A DNA stretch of 64,000 nucleotides from Serripes groenlandicus (GCA_031761405.1 JASEVX010000001.1:24929606-24993605); one strand, 5' to 3'; shown: positions 1 to 11,198, counted from the first letter of the stretch. Translations and numbers: made by a program. The notes: generated from the sequence alone by a model not told the origin.

Positions 1-64
1 TCGTGAGTTGGATGTCCTTTGCTTTTGGAAAAAAACATTGACGATGGAGGTCCTTACGACCACA

Positions 65-260
65 ATCTAAGGGAAGATTGCAGACGACTTTGAAAAGAGC
101 TAGGCAAATTGATGAAAGAGTTAACAAATCAATGAAAGAGTATACATTTAATATAGTTCTAAAACATTGTGACACATGGATAAATTTTTATTATGAGCAA
201 TTTCACGCATTGACACAATGTTTTCAAACGTCGTCGTCTGCTGCAGATGGGCCTGGCGCG
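65..260 (-). repeat. MITE-A remnant, degenerate
   Basis: The stretch keeps GCAGACGACTTTGAAAA on the left, ACATTGTGACA in the middle and GTCGTCTGCTGCAGATG on the right, the internal landmarks of the MITE-A family, but neither TTAA-flanked terminal repeat is intact. Confidence 0.6.
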
Positions 261-633
261 TTAGAACGGGTTTATATACTCTTTACTTTTTAAACGATTC
301 AATAAAGGATTGCGTGCTTTCTCTGATAGTTCATTTAGTTAATGTGTTTATTTTGCGGCCATTCTATCACAATATTTAACATTATTGGAGTTTGATAAGT
401 TTGGTTATGCACTCTTCCAGTTTAATGTTAGAAGTAACACCTACGGATCATATGTGTAAAAGGCGGTCAGTGACGGCCTGTCTGAATCTTTAGTGTTACC
501 GGATGCAGCATGACATATGTAGGCCGAATGAGGCATCAGAAACGGTGTCGACCTTACTTCTTCAAGTATACGTTACCAGCTAAAATACTGGCCCATTAAT
601 TGTCCGGCTTATTAAAATAATTTTATCTGACAG
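261..633. other. Intronic sequence, nothing recognised
   Basis: This lies upstream of a calmodulin-like exon and ends in a pyrimidine-poor acceptor (ATCTGACAG). I see no exon, repeat family or RNA here. The earlier exons of the gene must lie before the window or were lost. Confidence 0.4.
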
Positions 634-882
634 GAAACGCGTTCCATAGAGTTCCCAGAATTCCTCACGTTAATGGCGCGATACACGAAGAGACAAGCGA
701 CAACGAAAGAAGATCTGCTCTCGGCATTCGGCGTCTTCGACAGGGACGATTCCGGTAAAATAAGTAAGAGCTGAACTTAGACACGTTATGACCAATCTTG
801 GTGAGAAAACTCACCGACGAGGAGGCTGAGGAGATGATGAAAGAAGCTGATATAGATGGGGATGGTGAAATAGACTATACTG

Positions 883-1426
883 GTAGGCATATCGTGCCGT
901 TATCAAGTCTCATTAAAACCAGACCGAAACTTCGCTCGCTCGTAAATTGAATTGCATCTTATGGCTGCACAATACAGGTTGGCTCATACTGATCTTTAAG
1001 TCAGACATTCAAATGTTCGCTTATCAAATCGTTCGTATAAAACAAGTAAGATTAACCCATATAGATAACGAGATAGAGAAGCGATGATTGTTGAGTGTTC
1101 CGATTGTATAAGACCGATCGTTTTGTAGAAAAAAAAAACCAGTACGTGCACATGAGTATTTAAGTGTATAAGAGTCAATTTAAAACGAACTTTTATGTGG
1201 TGTCGTCAGGTCAAATATGTTGAACTTTGGATTGGTGCTTGCATGCTTTTAGTATATATACCTGTATTGCCAATCAGACATGCGTTAAATTGCCGTTCCA
1301 TGTTGCGGAGAAGCCACTGCGATTATGTCTGATTTATGGGGGTTTTATATGTCAACGCCCTGGGGATCGAACCCCCATGTTCTTCCTCTAATATAACTTC
1401 TTCTTTTTCTCTTCATTTTTCTAACA
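883..1426. other. Intron of the first calmodulin-like gene, no feature seen
   Basis: Begins with the donor GTAGGC. No coding potential above 60 codons that looks real, and none of the repeat families found elsewhere is recognisable here. Confidence 0.4.
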
Positions 1427-1637
1427 CGCCTCGTGATGTAGTGGTAGAGCGTCCGCCTCGAGGTTCGATCCATGGCCGGGTCATACCAAATACTTTGAAA
1501 TTGGTAGTAATGGCTGCCCTCATTGGCGCTCAGGTTTGCAGGGTTAGCATTACAACTGACTGGCAGGTGTCAGGATAAATGGACCAGTAGAACTGGTAAC
1601 TTACCCAGAAAACGCCCTGATATAACTGAAATGTTCT
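1427..1637 (+). repeat. tRNA-derived SINE (family 1), tail missing
   Basis: A-box-like GTAGTGGTAGAGCGTCCG and B-box GGTTCGATCC are followed by the family body (CATACCAAATACTTTGAAA, GTCAGGATAAATGGACCAG, CTGATATAACTGAAA). It lies in the intron of the first calmodulin-like gene and lacks the (CAAT)n tail. Confidence 0.8.
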
Positions 1638-1670
1638 ATCAGTTTTCGTTTTTCTTCACTTTAACACATA

Positions 1671-1924
1671 TCGAGGGCTTGGCGTGAAACGGTTGTAATT
1701 TAAAACCTATTTTGAAAACCTGGTTTATGGGGCAATTTTGACCCCTTTGTAAAACAATGCAAATTTAGGAGCCATTGCTCAAAACGAGCAATGGCATCTA
1801 AATTTACATTGTTTACCAAGACAAATGATTTAACGCTTATAAATAAAGACTTCATGGCGAGGTGATTAACCTTGGTAAAAAAAATACCAATGTTAGTTAC
1901 AACTGTTTCACGCCAAGCCCTCGA
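1671..1924. mobile_element. Palindromic MITE, TCGAGGGCTTGG family, copy 1
   Basis: Ends in inverted repeats starting TCGAGGGCTTGGCGTGAAAC, about 30 bp long, flanked by TA on both sides as expected for a Tc1/mariner-type target. A central hairpin GCCATTGCTC / GAGCAATGGC divides it. The second copy is at 11524-11772. Confidence 0.75.
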
Positions 1925-2216
1925 TATGCTACCTTTATAATTGAGGCGGCGCTTCATGAAAACGAGCTTTTATTTTAGTAGTTCACGAGTGGCGGAAGAT
2001 CTGCATGCGCATCCGTGCTAAATGGTCAAAGTGGAGATTAGCATAAGTTTCTGAAAAGCTTATTAATTGGCGAACAGTGTAGCGTCCGATCAGACTGTAT
2101 GTACACTGGTCGTAATTTTTTTTTTTAACAATATATTTTTGTTTTTCAGAATTTGTGGCAATGATGATTTCCCCGACACGCTAGCGAACCATACCCATTA
2201 ATTCTTCAATATATGT

Positions 2217-2290
2217 AAGACAGTGGTGCAGTGGCAAAGAGTCGGGCTCTCGTACCAAAGGACCCATATCCGAATCCGGTCATTAGCGTG
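2217..2290 (+). repeat. tRNA-like SINE head
   Basis: CAGTGGTGCAGTGGCAAAGAG resembles a tRNA A-box region and CCGAATCCGG a weak B box. The rest does not fold as a convincing tRNA, so I treat it as a SINE relic just downstream of the first calmodulin-like gene. Confidence 0.35.
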
Positions 2291-2654
2291 TTTTGCCATG
2301 TGGGTTTCTTTTCGTAGCAAACTGGTTAAGTTTCCAGGAAGCAGACAACGACAGCGATTAATATAAGCTGAAAGCTTGTTTCGCAATCGATGTGAAATAA
2401 ATGTAAACTAAATATGTGTAAATTTCTCTCGTCATTATTTTGTTCAACGGTTTACTTTTTACAATAAATAAATAAACATTAATCTTTTTTTTTTTTTTTT
2501 TCGTTTTCCGTTGAATAAAACCCAATATAAGGTGTTTGTGAACAGTGTATATTCAGATCAACCTTTGCGATTCATGCAGTCTTATCTGGAGCTGCACTGT
2601 TCGTAAACACAGAATCATGCAAGAAGCATCTGACAAACAGTGTATTTGTATCAT

Positions 2655-2884
2655 TTAACCATTTCCCTTATATAGACGCTTTCTGACGCCTCTGCTGCAG
2701 ATGGCTTTTTGAAAACATAGTGAGAAAAGAAGAAATTGCACAAAACGTGTAATTTCTCCTTTGGCCACAATGTTTTCCACTTTTAGTCATAGGTTATCCA
2801 TTCAATTATGGAGATTTTCTAAGTTTTGACAAGATACGTTCAAAGTCGTCTGCTGCAGAATTGTCGTATGAGGGAAAGGGTTAA
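2655..2884 (+). mobile_element. MITE-A, full-length
   Basis: TTAA on both ends. Left end ACCATTTCCCTTATATAGACGC, split by one change from the right-end complement GAGGGAAAGGGTTAA. The central hairpin around the ACAAAACGTGTAATTTC segment is slightly decayed. Confidence 0.85.
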
Positions 2885-2931
2885 CACATCGATTAGAATG
2901 TCGATCGTTATCTAGGCTTACTCAACTACTT

Positions 2932-3194
2932 ATCGCCTTGGTGGTCTAGTTGTAGAGCGTCCGCTCCGGGAGCGGGAGGTCGGGGGTTCGATCCCCTAAC
3001 CGGGTCATACCCAAAGACTTTAAAAATGGTAGTAGTGGTTGCCCTCCTAGGCACTCAGGGTTGCGGGGTTGGTTAGCATTTCGACTGACTCGCTGGTGTC
3101 AGGATAAATGGACCAGTAGTATTTGTATCTTACCGAAACGCCGTGATATAACTGAACAATTGTGGAAAGCGGCGTAAAACACCAATCAATCAAT
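2932..3194 (+). repeat. tRNA-derived SINE (family 1), full-length
   Basis: The best-preserved copy: A box TGGTCTAGTTGTAGAGCG, B box GGTTCGATCCC, body ending in GCGGCGTAAAACACC and an AATCAATCAAT tail. It is the reference for dating the shorter copies and for the satellite junction at 17092. Confidence 0.9.
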
Positions 3195-3257
3195 ACTTTA
3201 CTGCTAAATGAGCGAGTGATAAAAGTCACAATTTGGCTTTTGAAAACAGTATAGAAA

Positions 3258-3393
3258 CAGATCTGCCTGTGCACCCACACAGTCTGGTCAAGATCTACCT
3301 GTGTACCCACACAGTCTGGTCAAGATCTGCCTGTGTACCCACACACTCTGGTCAAGATCTGCCTGTGTACCCACACAGTCTGGTCAAGATCTG
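3258..3393 (+). repeat. Tandem repeat, four ~32-bp units
   Basis: Four near-identical units built on CACACAGTCTGGTCAAGATC with CTGTGTACC between. The units diverge by one to three bases. It gives an accidental short ORF that I do not accept as a gene. Confidence 0.9.
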
Positions 3394-3830
3394 CACTGTT
3401 CACAAATTACTTACTCAGGCTAGTTAGAAGCTTCTGTCAACTTGTGTAGAATCTGATAAGACTAGGGAGGTGGACAAGATGATCTGATTCTGCACTGTTC
3501 AGAAATTCCAACTTTTACATTTTCTCATGAACTTGCTCACATTGGTTTTGATGGAGCACACTATTTTAAACAAGATGGCCTAGATGGCCCTAAATCGATC
3601 ACCTGAGTGATAGTGAATTAGTAGCAAATATTTAACTGCAAATATCTGGGAAAATTTGATCAGAAGTGCAAATGAAACTGCAAGGAGTGGACACTGTTAA
3701 AGAAATAGTATAATGGCTTATGAGTAAAGTCCATTTGTATCTTGAAATATAACAAGAACTTTAATAAGAATGGAATTATAAAGTTTTGTCATTTTGTGCC
3801 TTTCCTGATGCCGCCTTGCTGCCCTGTTTT
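3394..3830. repeat. Dispersed repeat with GATCTGCACTGTTCA motif
   Basis: The segment around GCTTCTGTCAACTTGTGTA and ATCTGATAAGAC recurs, diverged, at 6210-6400, and the ATCTGCACTGTT motif recurs near 7509. The element type and ends are not clear. Confidence 0.45.
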
Positions 3831-4600
3831 TTAACGAAATCAATATGGCTTGAACAGTTTTTGTAGAGGGTCACTCAAAGAACATTTCTACCAAAGTACA
3901 TGTCTCTTGGAATCGGACAAGCAGATTATGGAGGAAAAGGATTTTAAAGTTTGGATATTTTTCTCACTTTCTGATGCCGCAGCAACCAAAGTTCTACACA
4001 GAATGTAAGTCTTTGAACAATTTTGAAAGAGGACCATCAGAGGAACATTCCTGTGAGCTGAAGTTGAAACTGGTCCAGTGTAATGGAGTTATCATTTGTG
4101 CCCAATTTACCCATTTTGTGATGATGCATGGTTGCTATGACTTTGTAACCAATCAATGCGGCTTGAACAAAATAGGTAGAGAGGGTCACTGACGTAAGAT
4201 TCCTATTCAATCTTCTTAAAATCATACAAGCACTTTCAAAAAATGGAATTTTCAAATTTTGTCATTTTGTCATTTTTCTGATGCCGCCTGACTGCTATGT
4301 TTTTCAACCAATCAGTATGCATTGAACATTTTTGTAGAGGTTCACCCAAGGAACATTTCTACCAAATTATATTGGAATCTGAAGAGCAGATTCAGAGTAG
4401 AAGATTTTTAAAGTTTGGACATTTTGCCCCCTTTCTGATGGCGTAGCAACCACAGTTCTCAATGATATTTAAATCTTTGAACAATTTTGAAAGAGTGCCA
4501 CCACACCAAAAGGACACCAAAAGGACATTGCTGCGAAGTTTGGTTGAATTAGGTCCTGTGGTTAAGGAGGAGATGGTGTTGAAAGCTAAAAGTTAATTAT
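3831..4600. repeat. Dispersed repeat body, Helentron-like
   Basis: Two tandem, diverged segments share TTTTGTAGAGGGTCACTCAA / ...GGTTCACCCAAGGAACATTTCTACCAAA and AGTTTGGACATTTT. A related segment at 29640-29900 continues into a Helentron-like hairpin terminus, so this may be a truncated relative. No coding gene is visible. Confidence 0.4.
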
Positions 4601-4851
4601 TTCATGGCAACAAGGGGCTATGAATAAGTGATATGTTACAATTATATAGCTGCAATAGTGTTGAAGCGACGTATATACCATAATGAAACTAAAATCTTAA
4701 TTTTCGAACTTGTTTTCTCATATGAATTACAAACATAATTAGTCCATGGCAACTAACTAACTTCTTTTAACTAACGCCGGAAGACGTTGCAGACGACTTG
4801 ACCCAAATTGATTTCAATATTTTATTAAAATGATACTTCTCATTGTCCATA

Positions 4852-5078
4852 ACCGCCTCTGTAGTGTTGTGGTGCGGAAGGTCGGGTTATACCAAAAACC
4901 TTAAAAAAAATGGAAGTAATAGCTGCCCTCCTTGGCGTTCAGGGTTGCGGGGTTAGCATAACGACTGACTGGCTGGAGTCGGGATAAATGGACTTGCAGT
5001 ACTGGTAACTTACCCAGGAAACGCCATAACTTAAAAGTTCTTTAAAGCGGCGTAATGCACCAAACAATCAATCAATCA
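4852..5078 (+). repeat. tRNA-derived SINE (family 1), internal deletion in head
   Basis: Most of the tRNA-like head, including a usable B box, is deleted (CCGCCTCTGTAGTGTTGTGG then GGTCGGGTTATACC). The body and the CAATCAATCAATCA tail are intact, so it could not be transcribed from its own promoter. Confidence 0.85.
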
Positions 5079-5151
5079 TTGTCCAGGTGATATCCTTCTG
5101 CATGTTTTTAAACTAAACGATACTCCAAAGGTATATCGTTTAGCCTAAACG

Positions 5152-5380
5152 TAACCCCTTCCCTCATACGGCAATTCTGCAGCAGACGACTTTGAACGTA
5201 TTATGTCAAAATATAGAAAATCTCCATAATTGAATGGATAACCTATGACAAAAAGTGGAAAACATTGTGACAAAAGGAGAAATTGCACGTTTTGTGCAAT
5301 TTCTTCTTTTGTCACTATGTTTTCAAAAAGTCGTCTGCTGCAGAGGCGTCAGAAAGCGTCTATATGAGGGAAAGGGTTAA
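5152..5380 (-). mobile_element. MITE-A, near full-length
   Basis: Left end GTAACCCCTTCCCTCATACG, right end ATGAGGGAAAGGGTTAA. A central hairpin AAATTGCACGTTTTGTGCAATTT is intact. The left TTAA has changed to GTAA. Confidence 0.85.
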
Positions 5381-5399
5381 ACAGATCAGTTAGTGTACC

Positions 5400-5600
5400 C
5401 GGTCTCTAACACTTGATAATTGTCAAAATTGAAAACATCTAAAAAAAACATGGACAATGTCGATAAATAAAAAAGACCATTCGAAGAGAGCTTAAAACAT
5501 TGTGGCTAAAAGAGAATTCATAATAATTAGCAATTTCTATTTGTGCTAAGATGTTTTTCACCGTCGACTATGGCAGAATCGTCAAAATGAAAGGGTTAAT
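5400..5600 (-). repeat. MITE-A remnant
   Basis: ACATTGTGGCTAAAAGAG, a TAGCAATTTCT core and a final GAAAGGGTTAA survive; the remainder is diverged. Confidence 0.5.
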
Positions 5601-5867
5601 TAAGGTATTACTCCAATATTGAAGATGACTTAATCGAATACCTGTCTATAATTACACCATTGTCTTTTAATACACACTATCAATACATATATGTGTACGT
5701 CTTTTAACCTTTGGATACACAAACTAAACAGGAAAACATGTCAATGGTGAGTAAATACAATATTTTTTTATACCATGTTTCAATTTTATCGATATCTCGT
5801 GATTTTAATCTAACGGTTGCTAGAGGTAAAATATCACCCGACATGTTAGAGGTCAGATATCTTCTTA

Positions 5868-6075
5868 ATCCTTTTCCACATACATACGCTTTCTGACGCC
5901 CGTGAAGCAGACGACCTTTTGAAAACATTGTGACAAAAGGAGAAAATGCTCATGATAAGCAACATCTTCTTTTGCCACAAGAATTTCATTTTATTTGAAT
6001 AATTATTCTTTCATTTAAATGGAGTTTTCATAAAAAAATTAATAGTCGTTTAAACCTTTATCATTGTTCGCATGC
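5868..6075 (+). repeat. MITE-A remnant with left end
   Basis: Left end CCTTTTCCACATACATACGC, then GAAGCAGACGACC and ACATTGTGACAAAAGGAG. The right half is diverged and has no clear terminal repeat. Confidence 0.6.
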
Positions 6076-6209
6076 CTTGTTTTAATTCGCACATATAACA
6101 AGCGTTGTCTCAAAATGTTTGTGAAATATCCCTTAGTGAAACTTGAATGTCTAGATCAGTATGGTACAGTGAGTCAAATAGTCCGTCCATGGCTAAATGT
6201 ACAAGTTGA

Positions 6210-6400
6210 TTATTGTGAACAGTGATCAACCGACCAGTTTGCTCAAAATGTACACTATTCAACATTACTTGTACAAGCTTGTTAGAGGTTTCTGTCAACT
6301 TGTGTATGATCTGATAAGACGGAACAGATTGTTTGCGCGATCTGAGTCTACACTGAGCCTACAACTTGGACCTATTACCCATGGACAGATTCATATAATA
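6210..6400. repeat. Dispersed repeat related to 3394-3540
   Basis: Shares GTTTCTGTCAACTTGTGTA and ATCTGATAAGAC in the same order with the earlier copy. Ends are not definable from two copies. Confidence 0.45.
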
Positions 6401-6452
6401 TCATCTAATATCTGAACATATGAGAAGTTGTTAACTCCCATGCAGTACACGC

Positions 6453-6708
6453 GACCGCCTCGGTGATGTGGTGGTAGAGCAACTGCCTCAGTCGCGGGTT
6501 CGATCCTCGGCCGGGTCAAACTAAATACTTTAAAAATGGTAGTAATGGCTACCCTGCTTGGCTTTCAGGGTTGCGGGGTTGCATGACGACTGACTAGCTG
6601 GTGTCAGGATAAATGGACCAGTAGTACTGGTAACTTACCCAGGAAACGCCTTGATATAACTGAAACAGTGTTAAAAGCGGCCAAAAGCACCATACAAACA
6701 ATTAATCA
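6453..6708 (+). repeat. tRNA-derived SINE (family 1)
   Basis: A box GATGTGGTGGTAGAGCAACT, B box GGTTCGATCC, complete body, tail decayed to CAAACAATTAATCA. Confidence 0.9.
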
Positions 6709-6811
6709 TTTATGCAGTACTGAGTAAAGTTCGTCACAGATGCATAATTAAAACAAAACACCCGAAATATGAGTCATTCTGATTTGACAAGAGGGGATAG
6801 ACAGTATCGTA

Positions 6812-7023
6812 TAAGCCTTTTAGCGCAGAATTCCCTAAAGAAGACTCACCCATGTTCACTATCGGATGACTCCAATTATCATGTTGAAAGGGTTTAAAAA
6901 CATTTAGATAACTCAAAGGCAAACAATGCTGATTTCAGGTGAAATTTTCGTTGCGAGCTGACTCACCTGATTCTGTATTGTTTGCAAAAACCTCAATATT
7001 GCCATTGGCTCTGAAAGAGTTAA
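6812..7023 (+). mobile_element. MITE-B copy (second TTAA family)
   Basis: Left end CCTTTTAGCGCAGAATT and right end GGCTCTGAAAGAGTTAA are imperfect inverted repeats. Internal GGCAAACAATGCTGATTTC and TATTGTTTGCAAAAACC match the copy at 46862-47070. It lies about 90 bp upstream of the first visible exon of the second calmodulin-like gene. Confidence 0.7.
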
Positions 7024-7112
7024 TTGGTTGATCAAATGCTTTAAGTATGAAGAGTTGTCTTGAAGGTTTCCTCGTGTGATTCGATTCCCAAATAACATCT
7101 CTTATTTTACAG

Positions 7113-9508
7113 TACCAAGTTGGTGAAGGAGATCTACATCTCAGTGAAGAAGAAACAGAAGGTATGCCTATATCTCTAGATAAGGGGCGCTTTGCATGTT
7201 CTAAAATATTGTTGTGACCATCTAACCGTATGGTGTAGGTAATCAAATGAATGTCTTTCTGAGACGATTCTTTTGAGTTCCAATAGCATAGGGATTGGTT
7301 GGATAATAAAAGAGATATTGTGGGGAAAAGAGCTGAAACCTCCTTCTTATCTGGACCTCTGTAAACAATTAATAAAATATTAATAATGCCTTTTCTAAAC
7401 ATTTTATTTTTTGAATTTTGGTTTAAGCCTAAAAGCAACATTTTTAAAATAGTGTCAGCCATACATAGACATGACTTAATTATGTTAATGTAGGATGGAG
7501 ATCTGATGATCTGCACTGTTAACAAAAGCCAACGTGTACCTTTTCCCATTTGCAGGACCGCCTCGTTGGTGTAGTGGTATAGCGTCCGCCTTGGGTGCGA
7601 CCCCCGGCTTGGTAATACCAAATACTTTAAAATTGGTAGTAATGAGCGCTCAGGGTTGTATGGTAAGCATTTTACGACTGACTGGATGGTGACAGGATAA
7701 ATGGACAAGTTGTACTGGTAATTTACCCAGGAAACGCCGTGATGTTACTGGAAAAAGGTTGAAAGCGACGTAAAACGCCAAACAATCAACCAATGGGCGG
7801 GTTCAAACGTGCCTATTTTTTTTTCCAGATTTCCGTATAGCGTTCGGGCTATTTGACAGGGGAGGTACAGGCAGTATAACAATAGACGACCTGAAGTCTG
7901 TGTTACGATCCCTTGGTAAAAATCCAACTGACGAGGAACTTCAGGATATGATTCGAGAGGTGGACGATGACGGTACGTATATATAGCCTGTGATTACGGG
8001 AAATTCATCGTGCATTTATTCGAAGGTCAACCGGACTACATCGGTTGGATTCGTAAATTTCCGTTTAAATCCGAGGGGCAGCTGATTGAAATCCGACTGA
8101 TGAGGAACAATGAGAGGTGGACATTGCCTGCATATGGTTGCTTAATCCTTTTCCATTTGGGGAATCATCAACAGACGACTTTGAAAACACCTAGGCAAAC
8201 ATGTAGCAATCCTCGATAAACGTAACTTATGATTCAATAGAGTTGAACACATTATGGCAAAAGGAGAAATCCTCGTTTTGAGCCATTTTCTCCAATTGCC
8301 GCAATGTATGTTAAAAAAATCTTCTGCTGTAAAATGCGTCTGCGTTAAAGGATTAATATAACGGGAAAGTCCATTGAACATGGATTGACCCATATTCCGC
8401 TGAATACCTGCGACTGATAAATACATTTTTTTTTATACAAATGTATATCAAGTAAGGTTTGCTTCAAATTGATGCATGGATTGAAAACCAAAATGAAACT
8501 ACAAGAATGTTCGCAAATGCTTCTTATTCAGTTTTTCATTTGGGAGAGTCCATAGTAGATTCTAAGAATATCGAGATAATCTTTTTGACTGAAGCCTTGT
8601 CATACGGTGCGGAAATGTCAGCTGACCTGGCCATATACTCCTGGAACAGGCTTCACAAAAAATCTTTCCAGCCCTCAAAGTTTGAATCAGGTGACCGGAT
8701 ACAGATTGTAAGTTGACGCCTTAGCAGCAGACGACACTGTGACATAAGGTGAAATAGTTCAAAATCAACAATTCTCCTTTTGTGACATTTTATTTCTAAC
8801 TAATTCATTGATATAGGTTGTTATTTTTTATAAAAGGATGTCTGTTGCAGTCTTGTTGTTCATATTTATGCGGGAAACGTTTAAACAACATTCATTTTGT
8901 TTTATTTTATTCGATAGAAAGTGGTACGATAGAATTCCCGGAGTTTCTCACAATGATGGTGCGCAAGGTCAAGGCGCCTGACTCCGCATCGGAGCTTATC
9001 AACGCGTTCAGGGTATTCGACCAGGAGGGTAATGGTTTCATCAGCAGCCATTATCTAAGGCACGTTCTGACTAACATGGGCGAAAAGTTGAACGAAACCG
9101 ACATTAATTCACTCGTAAAGGCGGCCGACATTCATAAAGATGGCGAAATAAATTATGCCGGTATGTTGGTTTTTAATTCATAAAAGTGTCAGTTCTTTAA
9201 CCCTTTTTCTCATACGGCAATTCTGCAGCAGTCGACTTTGAACGTATTTTGTCAAAAAATAGAAAATCTCCATAATTGAATTGATAACCTATGACTAAAA
9301 GTGGAAAACATTGTGGCAAAAGGAGAAATTGTCACTATGTTTTCAAAAAGCCGTCTGCAGCAGAGTTGTCAGAAAGCGTCTATATGAGGGAAAGGGTTAA
9401 TTGCTGGGACTTTATTTCTATAATTGCCTCGTCGGAAGTGTGTTTCAAAATCGTCATTTCTTGTTTTTTTTTTATATTTCAGAATTTGTACGACTGATGT
9501 CAAAATAA
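7113..9508 (+). CDS. Calmodulin-like EF-hand protein, intact frame
   Basis: Four exons, 7113-7161, 7829-7972, 8918-9160 and 9483-9508, all GT-AG with phase-1 introns, give about 150 residues ending [12 protein letters not shown], which is calmodulin length. Only the start is missing: the first visible exon opens [14 protein letters not shown], and in calmodulins the start codon often sits alone in an upstream exon I cannot place. Four EF-hands are in the usual places. Loop 1 ([12 protein letters not shown]) lacks an acid at position 3 and has D at 12; loop 2 ([12 protein letters not shown]) is canonical; loop 3 ([12 protein letters not shown]) has Y where the bidentate E belongs; loop 4 ([12 protein letters not shown]) has H at position 3. 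Family knowledge predicts reduced Ca2+ binding at loops 1, 3 and 4 and a specialised role. A SINE and MITE fragments fill its introns. It is the downstream tandem paralogue of the gene ending at 2184. Confidence 0.88.
7556..7792 (+). repeat. tRNA-derived SINE (family 1) in calmodulin-like intron
   Basis: A box GGTGTAGTGGTATAGCGTCC, B box reduced to GGGTGCGACCCCCGGC, body and CCAAACAATCAACCAAT tail present. It ends 36 bp before the exon at 7829. Confidence 0.85.
8142..8356 (-). mobile_element. MITE-A, subfamily with long left half, decayed
   Basis: TTAATCCTTTTCC at the left and AAAGGATTAA at the right. Internal CAGACGACTTTGAAAACACC and the hairpin around CGTTTTGAGCCATTT. Lies in an intron of the calmodulin-like gene. 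Confidence 0.7.
8714..8885 (+). repeat. MITE-A fragment
   Basis: GACGCCTTAGCAGCAGACGA at the left and GCGGGAAACGTTTAA at the right with an internal deletion. It lies 32 bp upstream of the calmodulin-like exon at 8918. Confidence 0.6.
9197..9400 (-). mobile_element. MITE-A, short internal deletion
   Basis: TTAACCCTTTTTCTCATACG to TATGAGGGAAAGGGTTAA. The central hairpin is shortened to GAAATTGTCACTATG. It lies in the last intron of the calmodulin-like gene, 82 bp before the terminal exon. Confidence 0.85.
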
Positions 9509-9648
9509 ACACCAAGGGTCCAAGTTTACGTTCGAATGTCAATAGGACGATGTCGGCTAGACTCGTTAATTTCCGTTTAAAAGCCGAGAGTTTCCCGATT
9601 GAGTGTTTACTTTAAATACAGACCCTGAACGCTACTGTCATAACCCAT

Positions 9649-9760
9649 ATAACCCTTTCCCACAAGCAACAACATCTGCAGCATATATTGAATAGAATTG
9701 AAAAATGTTCAGGCAAAACGAGAAATTGTTTCTTAAGTCTTCTGTCGCAGCATCGCCGGA
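9649..9760 (-). repeat. MITE-A left-end fragment
   Basis: ATAACCCTTTCCCACAAGCA followed by CATCTGCAGCA and a shortened core. It lies about 140 bp downstream of the calmodulin-like stop. Confidence 0.5.
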
Positions 9761-10987
9761 CATCCACGACTGTTGACTCCGTTCTGCTCCAACATCACAC
9801 CGTGGGATTTTTATTTGTCGTATCGCCGTTTTGACAGATAGCAAACATATTGTTTCTGATTGGATGGAGTACAATGTTATACTTCGCCAAACAGTCAATC
9901 GTATCCCTCGGAATAAAACAATTATTATTATGTGAACGCATTTGGAGATATTACATTAAGTCAGTTCGTAAAGTACTCGCCCTGAAAGTGAGAGGTCACG
10001 GGATCGAGACATAGACTGGCTGCATGTGTGTTTCCCCATGTGAAATGAAGCTCCTTCATTTCTGATATAAGACCAGTAAATATGAAATGAGCCATTCAAA
10101 GTGAAAACCAACAGTATGTACTCTTCATGTGCGAGTCCACAATGTAGGTTTTTCTCGTTGAACAGCTAAAATCTTACTGTTCCTTGCTGAATTTTGATTC
10201 CAAACTTCAGTAATGATTAGTTTTGAAAGACGATTAACAGAATGCACATTTCCGATCCGTGCTCGAAGACAGTTTTCTATGTGTCTCCAATTAAGCCTCA
10301 TATCGATTGGTTTATGTGAATTATATTCTGTTCTGTCAACACGGCGATGATAAGACAGATATGATGTTGGAGCATAGCGTAGTCAACAACCCACGATGCT
10401 GTCGCAGAGACAGATGCATTCGCATGTGGACAAATCTCATCTAAATCGGACCAAAATCCTTCGCAGACGTATTTACGAGCTAGCGAAGTAAAGGTTTGGT
10501 TTTAATGAGAGCGTTGTTCAGGATACAAATTAAGTAACAACGTAACCGGTCTATACATGTGCCAGTGTATGAGAAAAGATACCGAGTTGGCATTTCTGAA
10601 CAGTGTATGTAGTTTCGGATAAGCTTGTGCACCTGCTCAGTTTTATCAGAATCTATGTGTACAAGTTGACATATTTTTTAACAAGAGTGTGTAAGTTATA
10701 TGTGAACAGGGAACATCTCGATCCTTACTGTTTAAAAAAGCCAACTTGTATCTTTCCCAATGCACCGGCACAAACAGTGTTTTTTAACTGTTATAATTAT
10801 TTTATTTTTATATGTTTGTAGATAATATAATATAAAATAAGTTTATTTATTATTGTTTTGCTGTGTTTATACCTGTCCTTTCTCCTTGCAGTAAAAAGTG
10901 ATACCCATAGACCGATTGGATAACATGTTCTTTGATACAAACTGCACTTTTACGTCTGTTACAGTCCATACGCATTTTCGTCGAGAG
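9761..10987. other. Intergenic, no gene recognised
   Basis: A weak tRNA-like stretch at 9966-10010 (GTAAAGTACTCGCCCTGAAA, GGGATCGAGA) may be a SINE head. The rest shows no exon with splice sites and no full repeat family member. Confidence 0.4.
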
Positions 10988-11198
10988 TGTGGCCGAGTGT
11001 TTAGTGTCGGGAATTCGGTACCGGGCGTCCAGGGTTGGATCCACAGTCGCGGCGGTCATCACGGTTTGAGTGTCCATGGACAAGGCACATTTCCTAGCCT
11101 AGTACTGGTTTGTTTACCCAGGGATCATGCATAAGTGAACTGTCGCCGTGATATAACTGAAAAATGTTGAACACGGGCAGACCCCAATAAAACCAGAT
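10988..11198 (+). repeat. tRNA-headed SINE (family 2), GTGGCCGAGTG head
   Basis: Head GTGTGGCCGAGTGTTTAGTG, then AAGGCACATTTCCTAGCC, AGTACTGGTTTGTTTACCCA and CGCCGTGATATAACTGAAAA. It matches the reverse complement of 40130-40345. The 3' CCGTGATATAACTGAA block is shared with SINE family 1 although the heads differ. Confidence 0.75.

Larger units (their letters stand above)
634..2184 (+). pseudogene. Calmodulin-like EF-hand gene, 3' part, frameshifted
   Basis: Two exons are visible: 634-882 and 2150-2184, joined by a phase-1 GT-AG intron. The first encodes [12 protein letters not shown], then EF-hand loops 3 and 4 of a calmodulin-type Ca2+ sensor; the second encodes EFVAMMISPTR and a TAG stop. 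Loop 3 (DRDDSGKIS, with E at position 12 after frame correction) and loop 4 (DIDGDGEIDYT plus E from the next exon) carry the canonical ligands. Two one-base insertions break the reading frame, near 766-770 and in the A-run near 805-810. Either the gene is a young pseudogene or these are sequencing errors. The N-terminal exons are not in the window. The paralogue at 7113-9508 has the same exon boundaries and phases, so the pair arose by tandem duplication. Calmodulin family membership is clear; the exact orthologue is not. Confidence 0.8.

Noticed and set aside
7113..7708. 257-codon minus-strand ORF (6935-7708) opposite a calmodulin-like exon
   Set aside because: It runs antisense through a MITE-B, an exon and a SINE with no family resemblance.
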